Assembly (NCBI GenBank): GCA_020746875.1
Contig: JAGTJL010000009.1
Coordinates: forward strand, 868,001-932,000
Reading direction: 5' to 3'
Origin: Rhexocercosporidium sp. MPI-PUGE-AT-0058
Lineage: Eukaryota > Ascomycota > Leotiomycetes > Helotiales
Length of the DNA stretch: 64,000 nt
The notes beneath the pieces are model-generated. The model was not told the DNA's origin, made no database searches, and saw only the letters and a program-made list of their open reading frames with translations. The number at the start of each line of letters is the position of its first letter. Position 1 is the stretch's first letter. Positions 44,876-57,891 of the stretch are shown here, in pieces. A program made the position numbers and the translations under genes.

Positions 44876-45412
44876 TCACTAATCAGTCTTATATTCACCA
44901 CGAATCTTCGAGAAAGAATAGCGGAAGTGAGGCAAAGCGGAAGAAATACTTACAACGTCACCAAGGAACGGGACATGGCCAGCTGCGCTTCCAATGGTGC
45001 AGATGGGATTGAGGACATTGCTGACGCCGGTGAGGAGACCACCGCGATTCCACTTGGAGGCTTGGATGTGGAGGCACGACCAGAAGTTGCAGGCTGGTCC
45101 ACTGCCCGACTCGTCCCTGTCGACGGACTGCAGGAAGGAGTTGGTGCAAGAGCGCCAGTCATCGGCCTCTTGGTCGGTAATCTTTTGGAATTGACGGGCT
45201 GGCTGAGGTGGAGGTTGATTGTAGGTCGTTTGGTAGGACCAGGAGCCGCCTTGGCCTCCTGGTGGTGAAGGCGCACCCTGGTATTGACCTGGTTGTTGAT
45301 ATGGTTGTGGGGGTTGGTAGCCACCGCCGGTTGATGGCTGCTGTCCAGTAACCCAACCCTGCGCTGAGGCAGTAGCAGCCAGGACGGCAAGTGGGAGGAG
45401 TGTGAGTTGCAT
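44876..45412 (-). CDS. Secreted Gln/Pro/Gly-rich protein with four cysteines
   Basis: I do not recognise a domain. The start MQLTLLPLAVLAATASAQ is a clear signal peptide (cleavage after ASA). A low-complexity region of about 60 residues rich in Gln, Pro, Gly and Tyr follows. A folded part then carries four cysteines (DWRSCTNSFL, ACNFWSCLHIQ, NPICTIG) and ends VPFLGDV. At that point a GTAAGT donor (44953) starts an intron whose acceptor (44880-44879) is followed immediately by TGA at 44878-44876. The spliced protein is 153 aa. Without splicing the frame continues to a stop at 44881-44879 and gives 177 aa. The likely place is the wall or the outside of the cell. Confidence 0.8.
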
Positions 45413-46872
45413 GTTGATGAATCTGATGATGGATCTGTGAGCTGCTATCTTCAAAGGCCCAGGATAAGTTTAGAGACCTACTGTTGAGTTTGATTTTGTA
45501 TTTGAATTGTTTGCTTGTGTGGACGAGAAGACTTTCTCAGAGGGTTGAAGCCATTCTTATATACGCAACTACTGGGCTCTTTCTTTCACTGGCCCTTTGC
45601 TTCCAAAGGTATCCGGTATCACAACAGGGTAACTCATCTCCAATACTCAAAGATCGCCAGTGCGACTGCGACATACCCCTTGCGTAGACAGAGGGACGAC
45701 GATAATGAAGTACGACGCCGAGACGCACCTACAACCGATGATCAGACAACGAGTAAGTTGATCTATTGCATCCGTCAGTTCAAGATCGCGGTAGCGTTTT
45801 CAGACCAGCAGAGCAAAACATGAGAACGCAGAATCGACATGGTCACCTTGAGCCTGCTACAGGCTCGACACGATAACTCCTTAATACAACAACATATGTA
45901 CTACGTTGGTGTTTGGGATGTCGACTAGTCTCAATCACATCCTCATTCCCAAATGCTCTCCCAAGCTAACGGAAAGAACCGAGGACCAGAACCAGTACAG
46001 TACAACCGCATACTACCAGTGTACCTGAAGTCCTGCAAGGGCCCGTTTCGGTACAACACATACCAGCCCACCTCATATGCACCCGATACCTCGGGTACTC
46101 TTGTGTGAGGGACGACAATGCTGTACATCCTCTCTCTCGGTGTACAACTTCTCGAGCTCCCCAGTCTCCCCAACCTGAACCTCGGAACCTCGGACCGCGG
46201 AATCGAGAGAGAAAGGTGCATGAATCTTGTAGGACAGAACAGAATAGACGGTGTTCGAAAGCAAGGAATCTCGTCATGCGTGAACCTCGATGATCGATCG
46301 GTGGACTGATCCACGGCGTCGTCGTGTTCGATTCTAGAGTAATCGTAACACCTAAAGTTCTTCCTGTGGCGAGATCTGAAGGAAGAGAAATGGCATTTGA
46401 GATGAGAAGGTACGGAACTGCTGATCTGATCTGATCTGATCCAAGGTATGTATACTGTAAGTATAGATTTGAAGATCAAACCGAGGATCAGTAATTACGC
46501 TTGAGTAAGTTCAAATGTTTGTGTTTTGAAACGTTGATATGGCTCGAGAAACAGTACGAAAGTACAGAGCGCTAGCGCCAGTGAGAGAAGAAAGGTGACC
46601 GAAACCCGTTAGTGAGATTAGGAGTTTAGATTTCGAGGAAATGTGATTTGCAGGAGAAGTGTGCTGATCTGTGAAACGGAAAGACGGTTGGAAATGGCAA
46701 ATGCAAACGCCGGATCCATTCATATGCTAGTTATGCACCCGTATCATGCCATGCTCCTTTATATGCACCAATCCATATGTACCCGACCCACCACCAAGCC
46801 ACGCCAATGGAATCAAGTTATGCTATGTAAATGCCATGTTTTATCATCGCTATTGAAAGCCACTTGTCATTA
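45413..46872. other. Intergenic, no supported gene
   Basis: Promoter of the secreted-protein gene and 3' flank of the Elg1 gene. A short GATCT tandem run lies at about 46420-46441. Several overlapping frames at 45940-46480 are open on both strands but have no protein-like features. Confidence 0.45.
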
Positions 46873-49800
46873 TCAAGGACTACTCTCCACCTCATCCCTT
46901 CTACTCTCGTCGTTGTTAGCATCCTCTAAGCTAGCTTTGCTAGATCTGCGACTCGAAGTAGCAGGCTCAGCAATCTCAGTTTCTGTTCGAGCAGCATCCA
47001 GCCAGCTGTCCATTCCAGTCCTAAGGACCCAGTTCGAATTCAACGCCGCAGTGAAGTATCTATCCCGTCTTGTAGATTTCCTCGCTCCACCCTCTAGTGC
47101 AGACATCGCTGCACGTGTAGTTCGCATCCTCTTTCCTCTGCCACCTTCACTCATGAGATTGCTGAGCTTAAGACGTTCTTGCTGGAGACGAGCATCGTAT
47201 GCGACGATGGAACGGACGTATGGAGCCATGTCTTCGACGATCAGCGTCATGGTGCGGTCGAAAGCCGAGGCTTCCAACGTGGGTGATGACCAAACGTATT
47301 TCTCAGTCGAAGATATGGGATCGAAGGCGAGGCTGAAGTCGAATCGGTCAAGACTCTCCTTCGGTGAGATGTTCTGGTTGCGGATGAGACGAATAACGGT
47401 GTCCTCATTAGGACGATCAAGCTCCGTGGGTACTTCAAGATTATGTTCGATGTGCCGGTCAAGTTGCAAGGTTTTCCTCGTGCGCGATTTCATGTACAGT
47501 GATATGTCGTTCCCAATCGTATTGTAAGTGACAAGAACCGGGGCTTCTTTGAGCTCGAAAGCAAGCGTAAAATCATCTCGAGCTTTCAATGATAGCTCTG
47601 GGAAAGACACGTCAAGTGCGGTCTGATATAATTAGCTAGAGCACAAGTCAACGTTTGAATATCTTACCTGATTCTCTGGTGCAAAGGTCCCACCAGAACA
47701 CAGATCTGCAATACTCATCGACTCGGCAAAATCGGCATACATGCTCAATGCAGCGAGATCATCACCTTTGCCATTCGAGCTGCCCTTCAGCTTGTCGGCC
47801 CATTTCTTGATCCCAATATTTTGCACCCAGTCTCCAAGGTCTAAACCCCAGCCGTCACAAGCTTCATGAAGAGTCTCTTCCTCGATGTCCAGGTGGTGGA
47901 TGTGGCTTTCAAGGAAGTCTTGCGATAGCCACCCCATACCTGCTTCGTAAGTTCCTTCACTGACAACTCTCATCACATTTCCGTGTTCATCAATATCATT
48001 GCCGACTGGCCATCGCGGGTAGTACCATTGGAGGCCACCCTTTACATCCCCAACAGCGAACTGGCACCAGAAATTCAGTTCAGTAAGTGAGGCTCGGAGG
48101 TCCAAGTTACGGCCCTCGTACAGTTCTTTTGCTGCCTTCCGCTTGATTATGTGCCCCTCGCAAGCGGCAACTAACAAGAGATAGTCAACGGCAAGATCGA
48201 CAGGTGGTGGTACCATGCGTATGGTCGCTTGCAATTTCAGATCATTCATGGGAAGAATCGATTCATCGTTGCACGTTATGATGATCGGCCGTTTGGATGT
48301 TGCTATTAGATTCAAAATGGTTGACCAGAATTGGCTGTCCTCCTTGTACAGAATGTCCGCTTCTTCGATGAGAATCAACGACTGTTGTTGTTTTTTAGTT
48401 GACATCTTTGAGAATATGCCATTCCTCGAAACGTCGGGTACGATCGCCTGTACGCTAGAAGTGTCACCTTGACCTATTTCGGGTTTCTTGATTGGGATCT
48501 CTTTGACTGTCGCATTCGGCTTCGATTTGGACGGCTGAGACTTGAAGAAGGAATTCATCGTTCCCTGTCGACCACTTTTCAGGTCATCGGCGAGAGCATT
48601 GTCGATCCGTTCCTTGTCCTCGTCGGTCACGTCGACCTGAAGTGGAGCAGTCGAACGCTGTACTTGATGATTGCGTGTCATATCACCAACGCGTTCCACA
48701 ATATCCTTTCCGTTTCGCCTACTGCCCGGGTTGATCTCAAAAACCTCAAATCCTAGCTCTTTCGCCGCAGCATAGACAGCAGCAGTCTTTCCGCATCCAT
48801 GTGGTCCGCTAATGACAACCGCATTTGCGATTTTTGATCCAAGAGCAGCTACATCTTTGCCTCTGATGACTGTCCTTTTTGGCTGACGTGGGTCGATGCC
48901 GGAAATTTCATCTTCTGGCTCTGTAATCTCATCCATGTCGTTGTCTTCTTCATCTGTGGAGATGACAAAGTCGTCTAGCTTTTTGGACTTGCGCTTCCTC
49001 TTTCCAGCAATGTTGGGTTTCGTAACAGTAGAAGTCTTTCCACCAGATCCAATTTCGACAGATTGCACAGTCAGCGCCTCCAGCCATTTCTTCAAAATCT
49101 CGGCCTCACGACCTATTTGTAGAACCTCGGAGGCAGACTTGGGCGAGTATTTGTGAACCCAAGCTTGAGTTTCACATTGCCCTTGGTCGAAAGCAGATAT
49201 TGATGTAGCAATAGACTCATATGTCCTCAACAATGCGGGATGGACGTTGTCGGTTTGGACTTCATCCTCACTCGAGCTCTGGGCTGTTGCTGTTGGTAGT
49301 GGTAAGCGAGTTCGTACCAGTTTTCTGACTCTCTTCTGAATCTCAAGTCCTGATTGGTAATGCTTGGTGGGAATTCGAAGACACTGAGGGATCGGCGGAT
49401 ATTCATCTGGGTTGATATCCTGTATGCTTTCAACCACGTTTCTGATAGACAGGTCTGCTGCCAAGGTTTCGATGATATTCTCTCTGCCCGAGATACGAAC
49501 AGCCTGGTATTTTGATTTCTTCACGCGTGAAAGGACAGGAGAGGGGCTCGATACATCATCTGAAGTTTGTTGCACAGGGTCAGCCCCACGAATGTGCAGC
49601 ATGCCTTTCCAGGGCCACGCCGGCTCGACCGCCCCTGGGAATTTGACAATCTTGGTAGAGCTTCCGAATCCAGAGAACGGCACGGAAGGTTTCTTAGGAA
49701 AAGTGGTTTTCGCTGGAGAAACGGGCCTTGCCCTGGGTTGAATTGCTGACTCCTCGTGTCCTGTGAGATCAATGATGCTAGCATCGCTTGTGGTAGGCTG

Positions 49801-50946
49801 CTGGGAATTTTGAATTTTCTGGGTGGGCTTGCCCAAAAACAGTGGGTGGACAGGCTTCGGAGGACCAGAGGGACTAGCCTTGGAAGGTTTTGGTTTTGCA
49901 AGAGCCCCCTTCTTGTCCTGCGGGGCTTTGGGCGGACTGCTTAGTATTTGTTCAATTTTCTGTCCAGCGCTTGAAGGAAGGGCGTGTCCTTCACCATAAC
50001 GGATTGTCAGAAGCATACGTTTGGGAGGTCTTCCGCGAGTCGTCTTGGTTGTTGATTTTTCCGGGACCACAACTGAGACAACCTTCTTTGCTGGTGGAGA
50101 ACCGATTGTGCCTGTTTTGGAATTGAATCGCAGTATCTTGGTAGGCTTCGTGGGAGCCAAGTTAGCTCCAAGCTTTGCAGTATCTGATTCATCCCGCAAA
50201 TCAGTCCGGAAGGTATGTTGTAGGCCGTGTGATTCATGCACAGTGGCTAGAGTCTCGTTCATTGCGGGTGTACTTGGCTCGACATATGTGTCATTGTCGT
50301 CAATACATACGATTTCTGTTGTTGGCCTTGAATTTGAGTTTATCCCTGGGCCAGGAAGACCACTGTTCTCATGATTCGACCCATCGGGCACCATGAACTC
50401 TCCTTCCGCTTGTGATATCCGTACTAGTACATCCCGGGCTGGTGGAGCCATGCTTTGTGATCCTTCCCTACTTCCATTTTGAAGTTGGAGCGGCCCTTCG
50501 CTGCCCAAGTCTACCACTCCTGTGGTTCTTGAGGCTGCCTTGCCATCAGGAGATGCTGTTTTCCTTCTCTTCCTCCTCCCACTATTTGGATCAACCTCTA
50601 GCAGATCTGCACGGATTTTTTCGTGAGGGATTGTTGCTGTTGGGTCTGGCCCTCCAGAAGTGAGGGGTCCTGCCGGTTTTGTCCTCTTTACTGGCCGGCC
50701 TGGAGTTTTCTTCTTTTTCGGACTTTCTGGTTGATTATCAGGGGCATTCGGAGCTTCCTGTGCCAGCTTGTCCGGTGGTTGGGGCTTTGGTTCTGTATGG
50801 GTAGAGTGGTTAGCTGAGGAGCAAGTTGCAGTTGGAATTAAGAGCACGATTTTCAACATACTGGGTCCTTTTTGGAACATAGAGTACATTGTAGGCTTCT
50901 GCTCCTCGTTCAACTCCCCCATGCTCCTCTCAATCAGTATTGACAT
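46873..50946 (-). CDS. elg1: Elg1/ATAD5-type large subunit of the PCNA-unloading RFC-like complex
   Basis: Three exons (50946-50862, 50792-47668, 47622-46873) give 1319 aa. With Rfc2-5, this clamp-loader-like ATPase removes PCNA from replicated DNA. The N-terminal 500 residues are basic, Pro/Lys/Ser-rich and disordered. The AAA core has Walker A GPHGCGKTAAV (about 689-699) and a Walker B variant LILIEEADIL (about 830-839), then a sensor segment RPIIITCNDESI. A PCNA-binding-like sequence near the N-terminus, QKPTMYSMF, fits the PIP box only loosely (Met-X2-Met-Phe). The C-terminal exon is helical and basic. The acidic DNDMDEITEPEDE-like stretch before the ATPase core is typical of the family. 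The gene diverges from utp8. Confidence 0.85.
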
Positions 50947-51351
50947 CCGGAGTCAGTTAACCTGACATGCAGAACGCGAGCTTTACGCGTTGGCCACCAT
51001 GGACAAGAATTCTCCCAGGGTCAATGGACAGCTCTGGTGCGCTTTCGAAGTAGAGCAAGGTTGTGATGAGAATGATCTATGTTGATCAACTGTATTATGA
51101 ACGACTTCAAAGTGAGACAGATGGTGTGCAGCGTAGATTCCTTTGTCTTGTAAATAGATGTTGAAAGAGCCGCGTCTCTGAAATTCGGGAGTCGCGACTG
51201 CGCGCCGAACTAAGGGCTGCCGTAGCTAGCCTGCTGTACCCCTGCAATCAAAATGTGAACTTTTTGATCTCCGAAATCTTTTTTTGATAGACCGCTGGGA
51301 GAGCTGTGGTCCACAACCAACAATCTCTCCAGTTCACCTCAACCTTCCACC
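50947..51351. promoter_or_regulatory. Divergent promoter, elg1 and utp8
   Basis: 405 bp separate the start codons of the replication gene elg1 and the ribosome-biogenesis gene utp8. Both are growth-linked functions, so joint control is plausible. No specific motif is claimed. Confidence 0.45.
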
Positions 51352-54209
51352 ATGTCATCGCGGTTTGTCTTGCAAAAACCCTATGTGGTTGCTACTCTGC
51401 CCCAACCCATTGACCATTCGAAGGGTCAATATGTGGTCGCTGAGGTGTATGGAGGGGCACTTGGCGCAAAGAAGAGAAAGAGATCTGAATTGGCTGTGGG
51501 AATTGATGGAGAGGGCGTAAATCTATACGATGCATGTTTTACGCAATCTACACGAGTATTATATCTAACTTCCATCAGGTTTCATCTTCTAGGCTCATAA
51601 CATCCTATGCGCTCCCCCCACAATCCTCTTTCACCTGCGCTCCAAGCTCTCTCCGAACTAGAGTATCGAAAAGCAAAGTCGAACGCCGGACATACGTCTC
51701 AACTAGAGGGTCACATTCCGGGCTTACGCTGTTTCATGAATCAATCGACGGTTTCGAGCCTGCAACCTCCTCGACAAAGACTTCCAGTCTAGAGAACTCC
51801 CTAAACCCAGTCGTTTATTTGGGAACCATCACAGCTACAAGGTCATCTGGAGTCTCAGAAAATACCACAGATGTGCTTGCTGTGAAGGAGGACGGCGAGG
51901 TACAATGCTACGATGGCAATACCCTCGAGGAGAAGTGGACATCGCCTGCTACTGCTCTGTCGCGCGATGTAGCAATTCCAGTCAATGACCTCAAGGTGGA
52001 ATTCGCCCAACTCACAAACGCTTTCTCGGCAAGCCAAGGAATACTCAAAGGACGTCAAGATGTACTTACGCTATTCCCTCAAGAAGTGGTTGAAGATGGG
52101 TTCAATCCGGAGATACTGGTTCTGATCGCCTGGTCCCGCGAAACAGAGAGCAGAACTCTACACGTCGTTAATTTGCCTAGGAGGTCTGCTACATATGTGA
52201 AAGGTATAAAGTATTCAGTCGAATCTATACTAGCAGCAGAGCTACCTTCCGGGGGTTTGAAAGCCTCTACTAAGCCATTGTTCAACCTCCAAGTTTCTGC
52301 TGGGATTTTGCAACAATTGCATGGCGATGCCTTGACAACTTTTGATCTGAGCGATACTCTACCAAAGCAACAAAGCAAAATTGTGGCTGGCAAGGCTCAA
52401 TCTTTCCTTCGTCTATCAAATACCGCTGTCATGATTGCATCAAAGCACTCCATCACGGTGTATAATCCCAAGTACCAATCCCGCTTGGCAGCCGTTGGAC
52501 TGGATATTTCTCCCGATGACTCTCTCAAACGAAAACGTAACGGGAACGAACCGACAGAGGGAGGGCCGAGTCATGTTTGCAAATTCGTGTCATACTTCCC
52601 AAAGCTTGGCGCAGCAATGGCTATCATCGACAATGATCTCGTTGGCATCCAAATCGAAGGACAAAAGGACCGCCATGGTAGACCACGTGCAGCCGGGTTG
52701 TTGATCGATTCTCTTGGCTGCGCAGCAAAAGATCAGTCACGGCCGGGGCGAGAAGAAACCGTTAGCACAAAGAAGGCAAAATTGAGTGGGATGGTGACTC
52801 TGGACTCATTTTTACCAGGTTCGATGGGTCTTGGTCAGCCTTGGGGGGAGAAAATTGCTCAACTGGAAGAGTTATTTGCAAATGGAGATTGCGACGAAGC
52901 CACATTCGACGAGAAGATTGAGCATCATTTGGGTGCAGACTGGACCGAACAAGTAAAAGTCTCCAAGACGGTAGGATTGGATGCCATGGATATTTCGGTG
53001 AACGGAGATGCTGTTGGCAAATCAACTACCAAACGCAGATTTCCAGCATCCGATGTGGACCGACGATGGATATTATATTCCTTGGGCAAGATTTTCTCGT
53101 GGGTTACTGGCGAAGATGGAGAAGAGCCTAGACTGTCCATCTCATTCTACCCGCTCAACACCTTCATGTGGTTGACATCCAATGGCTACATGACTGTCGC
53201 CAATATCGAAGCAGCTCTCAGAGCCAATGGATCACCTGTCATTTCAATTCCAGCAGGACAGCTCGTCAAGACGCTGCTTGAAATCGACCCCGATATGGAT
53301 CTCTTATATGCTGTAGTTGCAAAGAACTACCTGGCAGCCCCAGAGCTACTTCATGCGATCCGGAAGTTGATGGAAAGCCTCGGGCTATTGGGTGACAATC
53401 CGGGTTCGAAACAGGGTCTTCTTACCAACGGAGAGGATGCAGAACCAGCAAACATAGACATTGAGGAGCAGGTTGCAGAAGCGGAAAAGGATCTTGAGAT
53501 TGCCGAGTACCAACTGGGACCAGGATCAGGCACTCGCGGTGCAGCTTTGAGCTTGGCTCTGTCCAAGCTTTACAGCTGTCCAAGCGACGATATCACAATC
53601 GCACTTCAGACAATTTTCGCCAGCCAGGAGATCGTCTGCCTGATCTATCTCTTCAGATTTGAGCTTGCACGTGGAGGATGGACAACCAGATATACCGACA
53701 GCCTTGAACAGTTGGAGATGGTGGACGAGGACGCCGATATCCAGGACAATGCAATCATACTTATCGCCAGTCTGCTCAACAATTGTATAGATGCAGTGGG
53801 TACGGTGGGATGGTTATCAGGTGAGGCTAGGTTAGCAGATGACGACCTCTTCGAAGCTGAGGAGTTGATCGCGAGTCTGAAGCTGGAAGTCAGTGCAGCA
53901 TTGGAAGGTATCGACGAAGCTGTGTGCTTGAGGAGCGTGCTTTCGGAGCTGGTCAAATATGCCGATTCGTTTCAACGAGCCCTACCGCAGCAGCCCAAAG
54001 ATCCGAAGAAGGGAAACGATGCCCCGGTTATTCTCCCATCTGACGACCAAGACATCCGGGCATTACCCATTTCGTTGAAGGCTGAGAAGCAGATCTCACT
54101 TCTGAAGATCGGCGCAGGAGGAGCAGTGCACAAGCGGACGGCGCGAGATATCGGTTTTCTCAAAAGTCAAAAGGTTGGAAAGTATTCTCGAGAGAGGATC
54201 GTCCTATAA
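51352..54209 (+). CDS. utp8: Utp8-like nucleolar t-UTP subunit, 936 aa
   Basis: Two exons, 51352-51531 and 51579-54209, joined by a 47-nt GC-AG intron (GAT|GCATGT...CATCAG). Splicing gives the continuous phrase IDGEGVNLYDVSSSRLITSY, then ALPPQSSFTCAPSS. The N-terminal half reads like a beta-propeller: FVLQKPYVVATLPQP, repeated short strands and PVVYLGTIT. A basic KRKRNG insert follows, and the C-terminal half is alpha-helical. This matches the Utp8/NOL11 protein of the t-UTP subcomplex, which joins rDNA transcription to early 18S pre-rRNA processing in the nucleolus. My identification rests on overall resemblance, without a signature motif. The C-terminus ends in a basic segment, KVGKYSRERIVL. 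Confidence 0.7.
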
Positions 54210-55263
54210 AGAATTCTATCAAGTTTCACTACAAAATGGAATTCATTTTTCGATTGTTGTTGCCACCAAATACAACGTCTTCTTAATACTATCTCTGAGC
54301 AGTGCATCCCCATTGAAGATCTACTTACTCATAGGTTTCTTTCTTGCCACTCTATTTACGATCTCGTGTTCTTCCGCGCACAGAATGCTTCTCTGTCAAA
54401 TTTTCTCTCCCAACATCGAACTTTGTTCCCTCCAAAGTCCGCCTCTAACCAAAAGCTTGTCCACATTCCCGGAGCCGTCAGAGGTCTAGTCACAGTCTCT
54501 CGGGTCCCACCATCCTCGAGATTCTCTTTATGTTTCTCGGCCCAATCAACCACATTCCATACTCCCACAGAAAAGCAGAAAAGTCTTCTAGCCACTCGCA
54601 TCCGCAGTAGTGTCATGCAGCTCTCCCAATCGTTTTCTCTCCCAGTCTAGCGATCCTATCAGCACATCCCAACGATCCCCCTACTGAGGCTGAGGCTATC
54701 TCCACCGAGTAGCTGCGCCACTGGGTTCGTGACACAGGCTGATCGCCCTCCCCCAATGAAAATAATGGGCGGGCACTACTGTACTGTACAAAAACCACCC
54801 TGGCACCCACACCACACTGGACCTGGGCTGCGGTATGAGTTACCCCGCCGCCGCTGCATCAATCAGCCAGCCAGCCCTCCCTCCCCCTCCCTTGCATTCT
54901 GCCAGCGCGCTATCTCGACGTCACTGCTCCTTTTCACTGCTACCTATTCTCTTCTTCATCTACAGCCTTGCTTCAATCTCTCCTTTCCCATCTTCTGTTC
55001 TGCGACAGCCCCGGTGTATTATTGTCTTCTTGCCTTCGTCCGCCTTGTTTGCCTGCCAAGTATATACCCCGTCTATCCGCTCCTGGAACGAGGCATCCAG
55101 ATCATTTTCTCCCGATCCGAAGCCTCTCCTCGCACAGCCTGACGATAAAGTGGGATCCCAGAACCAGCGCACTTGCGCAACATGAGTGTTGTATGATATA
55201 TATTTGGTTTATTCGAAGAGAAGAAGTCTAAACGAGTCTGGTTTCTGAGAAGGACGAGCCAGG
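54210..55263. other. Intergenic, pyrimidine-rich promoter
   Basis: 3' flank of utp8, then a CT-rich stretch (about 54840-55080) leading to the gene at 55264. Frames here are open because of base bias and do not look like proteins. Confidence 0.5.
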
Positions 55264-57891
55264 ATGAGTTTCGGCGCATCGCCATCGGATATTATAATTG
55301 TCGTTACTTTCTGCAAAGCGTTATATCGCAAGTGTAGAGATGCCGGAGGAGAGTATGATGAGATCAGTCGGGAAGTCAGAGGTATGTAGCATTCTCATTT
55401 TACTACTGTAATTCCTTGGCTTCACATGCAGTTCTAGGGCTACGTTTTGGCGGAGGAAGGCCCAAATACCCCTCATCTCCGACGAATATATCTAACAACA
55501 CCAGGTCTTCACACAGTCCTTCGACACCTGAAATACGAAGTCGAAGCCCCTGAATCACTACTGAATCGCGATCACTCAATATGGGGTCGTCAACTTGCCC
55601 CTATAATCGGAGACTGCGATTTTACTCTACGTCAACTCGACGGTCTCCTCCAGAAATATGGCCGTCTGTCCAGCGCCAGTTCCTCTCCAAGTAGCCCACG
55701 CATTTTATGGGATAAAGTCCGATTTGGGAGCAACGAGATGGATACGCTAGGCGCGATACGCGTGAAGCTTATAAGTCATAAGACGAGCTTGACGTTATTC
55801 CTCGACACGATACAGTTGCATGAGTCGGGCAAGATGGCGCAGGTGTTGGATAATCAGAGGGGTCAGCTGGATGTTATCCTTGATAAAGTTGATGGAATTG
55901 CGAAAAGAATGGCGCCTCCACGACGAGATGGAAGTGTTTTAACAAGCTATGAGGATGATGATCGGGAAGTCTGGAAACAGTTTCGCAGAGAGCTGATCTC
56001 AGAGGGGTTTTCGAGTGATGTGCTCCAGCAACATAAGGTAGGCGTTCTCCGAACTCGATATAGATGGTTGGCTAAATTGAGCAAAATAGGATGTTCTGCG
56101 AGCATACATTCGCGAAATTGACCAGAAGGGTTTACTGGACGATGTGTCCCCTAATTCACATACGCCTCCTCATACTACTGGAGTCAATCCAGAGCGGTGG
56201 TTAGAAGCTGTTCGAACTGGATCATCGGATCCACCAGCATCTTTCAACTCGTTTGGCACAGCCACTGATGATAGTACCGTGAAAGAAATGGTCGTCAGAG
56301 AGGAGAATATGAAATTCCCACAATCGATCAAGACGGAACGGCAGAAACCTGAAACCCGAACAGAGGAGACAAGTCGGGAGGTACGGCTTAAAATGTAAGA
56401 ACAATCTAAGAGATTGATGAAGGAAATGCTGACAGAACACAGAGATCCCAACACTCCTCGAGATAGAAGAGCAAGTGGCAACAGCCAGAGACGCCCATCC
56501 CCAGTCCCTCGTCTAGTCACTTCGTCGGATGAGAAGGATGTGAAAGAAATACAGTACTACAATACCAGTGGTTCTGACTCCGACACCGACAGCGAGACTT
56601 CTTCCAAGCGACCTGAAATGGGTCTCGTGATACGAACCACCGACCTGCTGGCAGCCAGTCAGGCTCTCACTCTACGACCAGTCTCACCATCTAGTTATAG
56701 AAGTAGCCGTGGCTCATTTGGTGACGACGATGCCGTACGTTCTATGGCTCAACGACAGAGAAAGTCAATTGAGTATGGCACTTCACCATCTGGGACAGGC
56801 GCGTTGGTCATCTCTGTGCCTTCGAACGGGAATCCAAGGACATCAATGGACAGTCTAGGTACAAGTCCGAGATCGAATGTTGCCATCAAACTTGCTCCAG
56901 ATCAGCAGGGGAATGAGATAGGTCCAGATGCGAAATGGACCAAGATCAACCGACGGCTGGTGTCTCCTGAAGTTCTGAAACAGGACGGCAGACGTTATGA
57001 AGCGTAAGTTCTGATATACGAATAAGATGCATTGATTGACTCTTTACAAACAGTCGTCCAGATTTCGTTGCCGTTCTTGGTGTCCTCAGCCGCGCTGAAA
57101 TCGAATCCCTCGCCTCACGCTCTCACGCTCTCCGCCAGGCCCGGTTTCAACATCACCAACGGACACAATCCACACCTCAACCACCAAGTTCCAACGACGC
57201 ACCCCCCAAACCACCACGTCCAGCAACCCTTCCCATCCCAGTCCCGATCCCAATGCCCATGCCATCCTTCTCCACCTCTCCTCGAGTTTCCTTCTCGCAC
57301 CCAAATCGTTATGGAAGAGACACACCATCCTCTTCCTCTCCATCCGATTCCGAGGATTCAGATGATCATGTCCGGGATAGAGGTATTGGGGGTAGGAGAC
57401 GATCGAAAGGACCGAGGAGTTACGTGAGCAGCAATGCAGGTGTTCCTGTATCCGGCTACCCGAATCAATACGGCTCGCCTCTACCACCAAGCCCGCTTTG
57501 GAGTCAAGGCAGTAGAGACGGGTGGAACGGCCCATCATCACATAACGAGAAAGGTTACAACGGAGAGAAGAGCCGGGACCGAGATCGAGACCGAGAAAGG
57601 GAGCGAGAGCGTGAGCATGACAGAAGAGAGAGGGACCACTACCGTGAACATGACAGAAGAGAGAGGGATCACGAACGAAGAGAGAGAGGAGCTGAACGAG
57701 AGAGGGAAAGGAGACGTCATCCATCGACCTCTAAATCGTCAAGACCTACTGAGAGGGGTCACCACAAGGATCGTGCGCCGCCGCCAGTGCAGAAAGGGAG
57801 GGGATGGAAGGAGACAATGACTGCTGCTGGTATCGGTGGTGCGGCTGCGAGTTTGATCAATGTTTTGACTGAGGCGGCAGAGGGGCTGTGA
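55264..57891 (+). CDS. STAND-type N-terminal domain protein with Arg/Glu/Asp-rich tail
   Basis: Five exons (55264-55381, 55505-56037, 56090-56394, 56443-57003, 57054-57891) give 784 aa. The start MSFGASPSDIIIVVTFCKAL, then YRKCRDAGGEYDEISREVR and GLHTVLRHLKYE, is the typical opening of the fungal N-terminal domain seen on STAND/NLR-like proteins. Here no NB-ARC or NACHT domain and no repeats follow. Instead there is a helical region (about 40-220), a long Ser/Pro/Thr-rich disordered part, a short motif RPDFVAVLGVLSRAEIESLA (about 505-525) and an alternating Arg/Asp/Glu tract with two HDRRERDH units (about 57560-57710). The end is hydrophobic and Gly/Ala-rich (TAAGIGGAAASLINVL). It may be a signalling scaffold or partner of STAND proteins; this is inferred. 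Confidence 0.8.

Noticed and set aside
45943..46480. Overlapping long frames on both strands
   Set aside because: No splice logic, no signal peptide or domain, and Arg/Ser/Cys-rich composition typical of chance frames.
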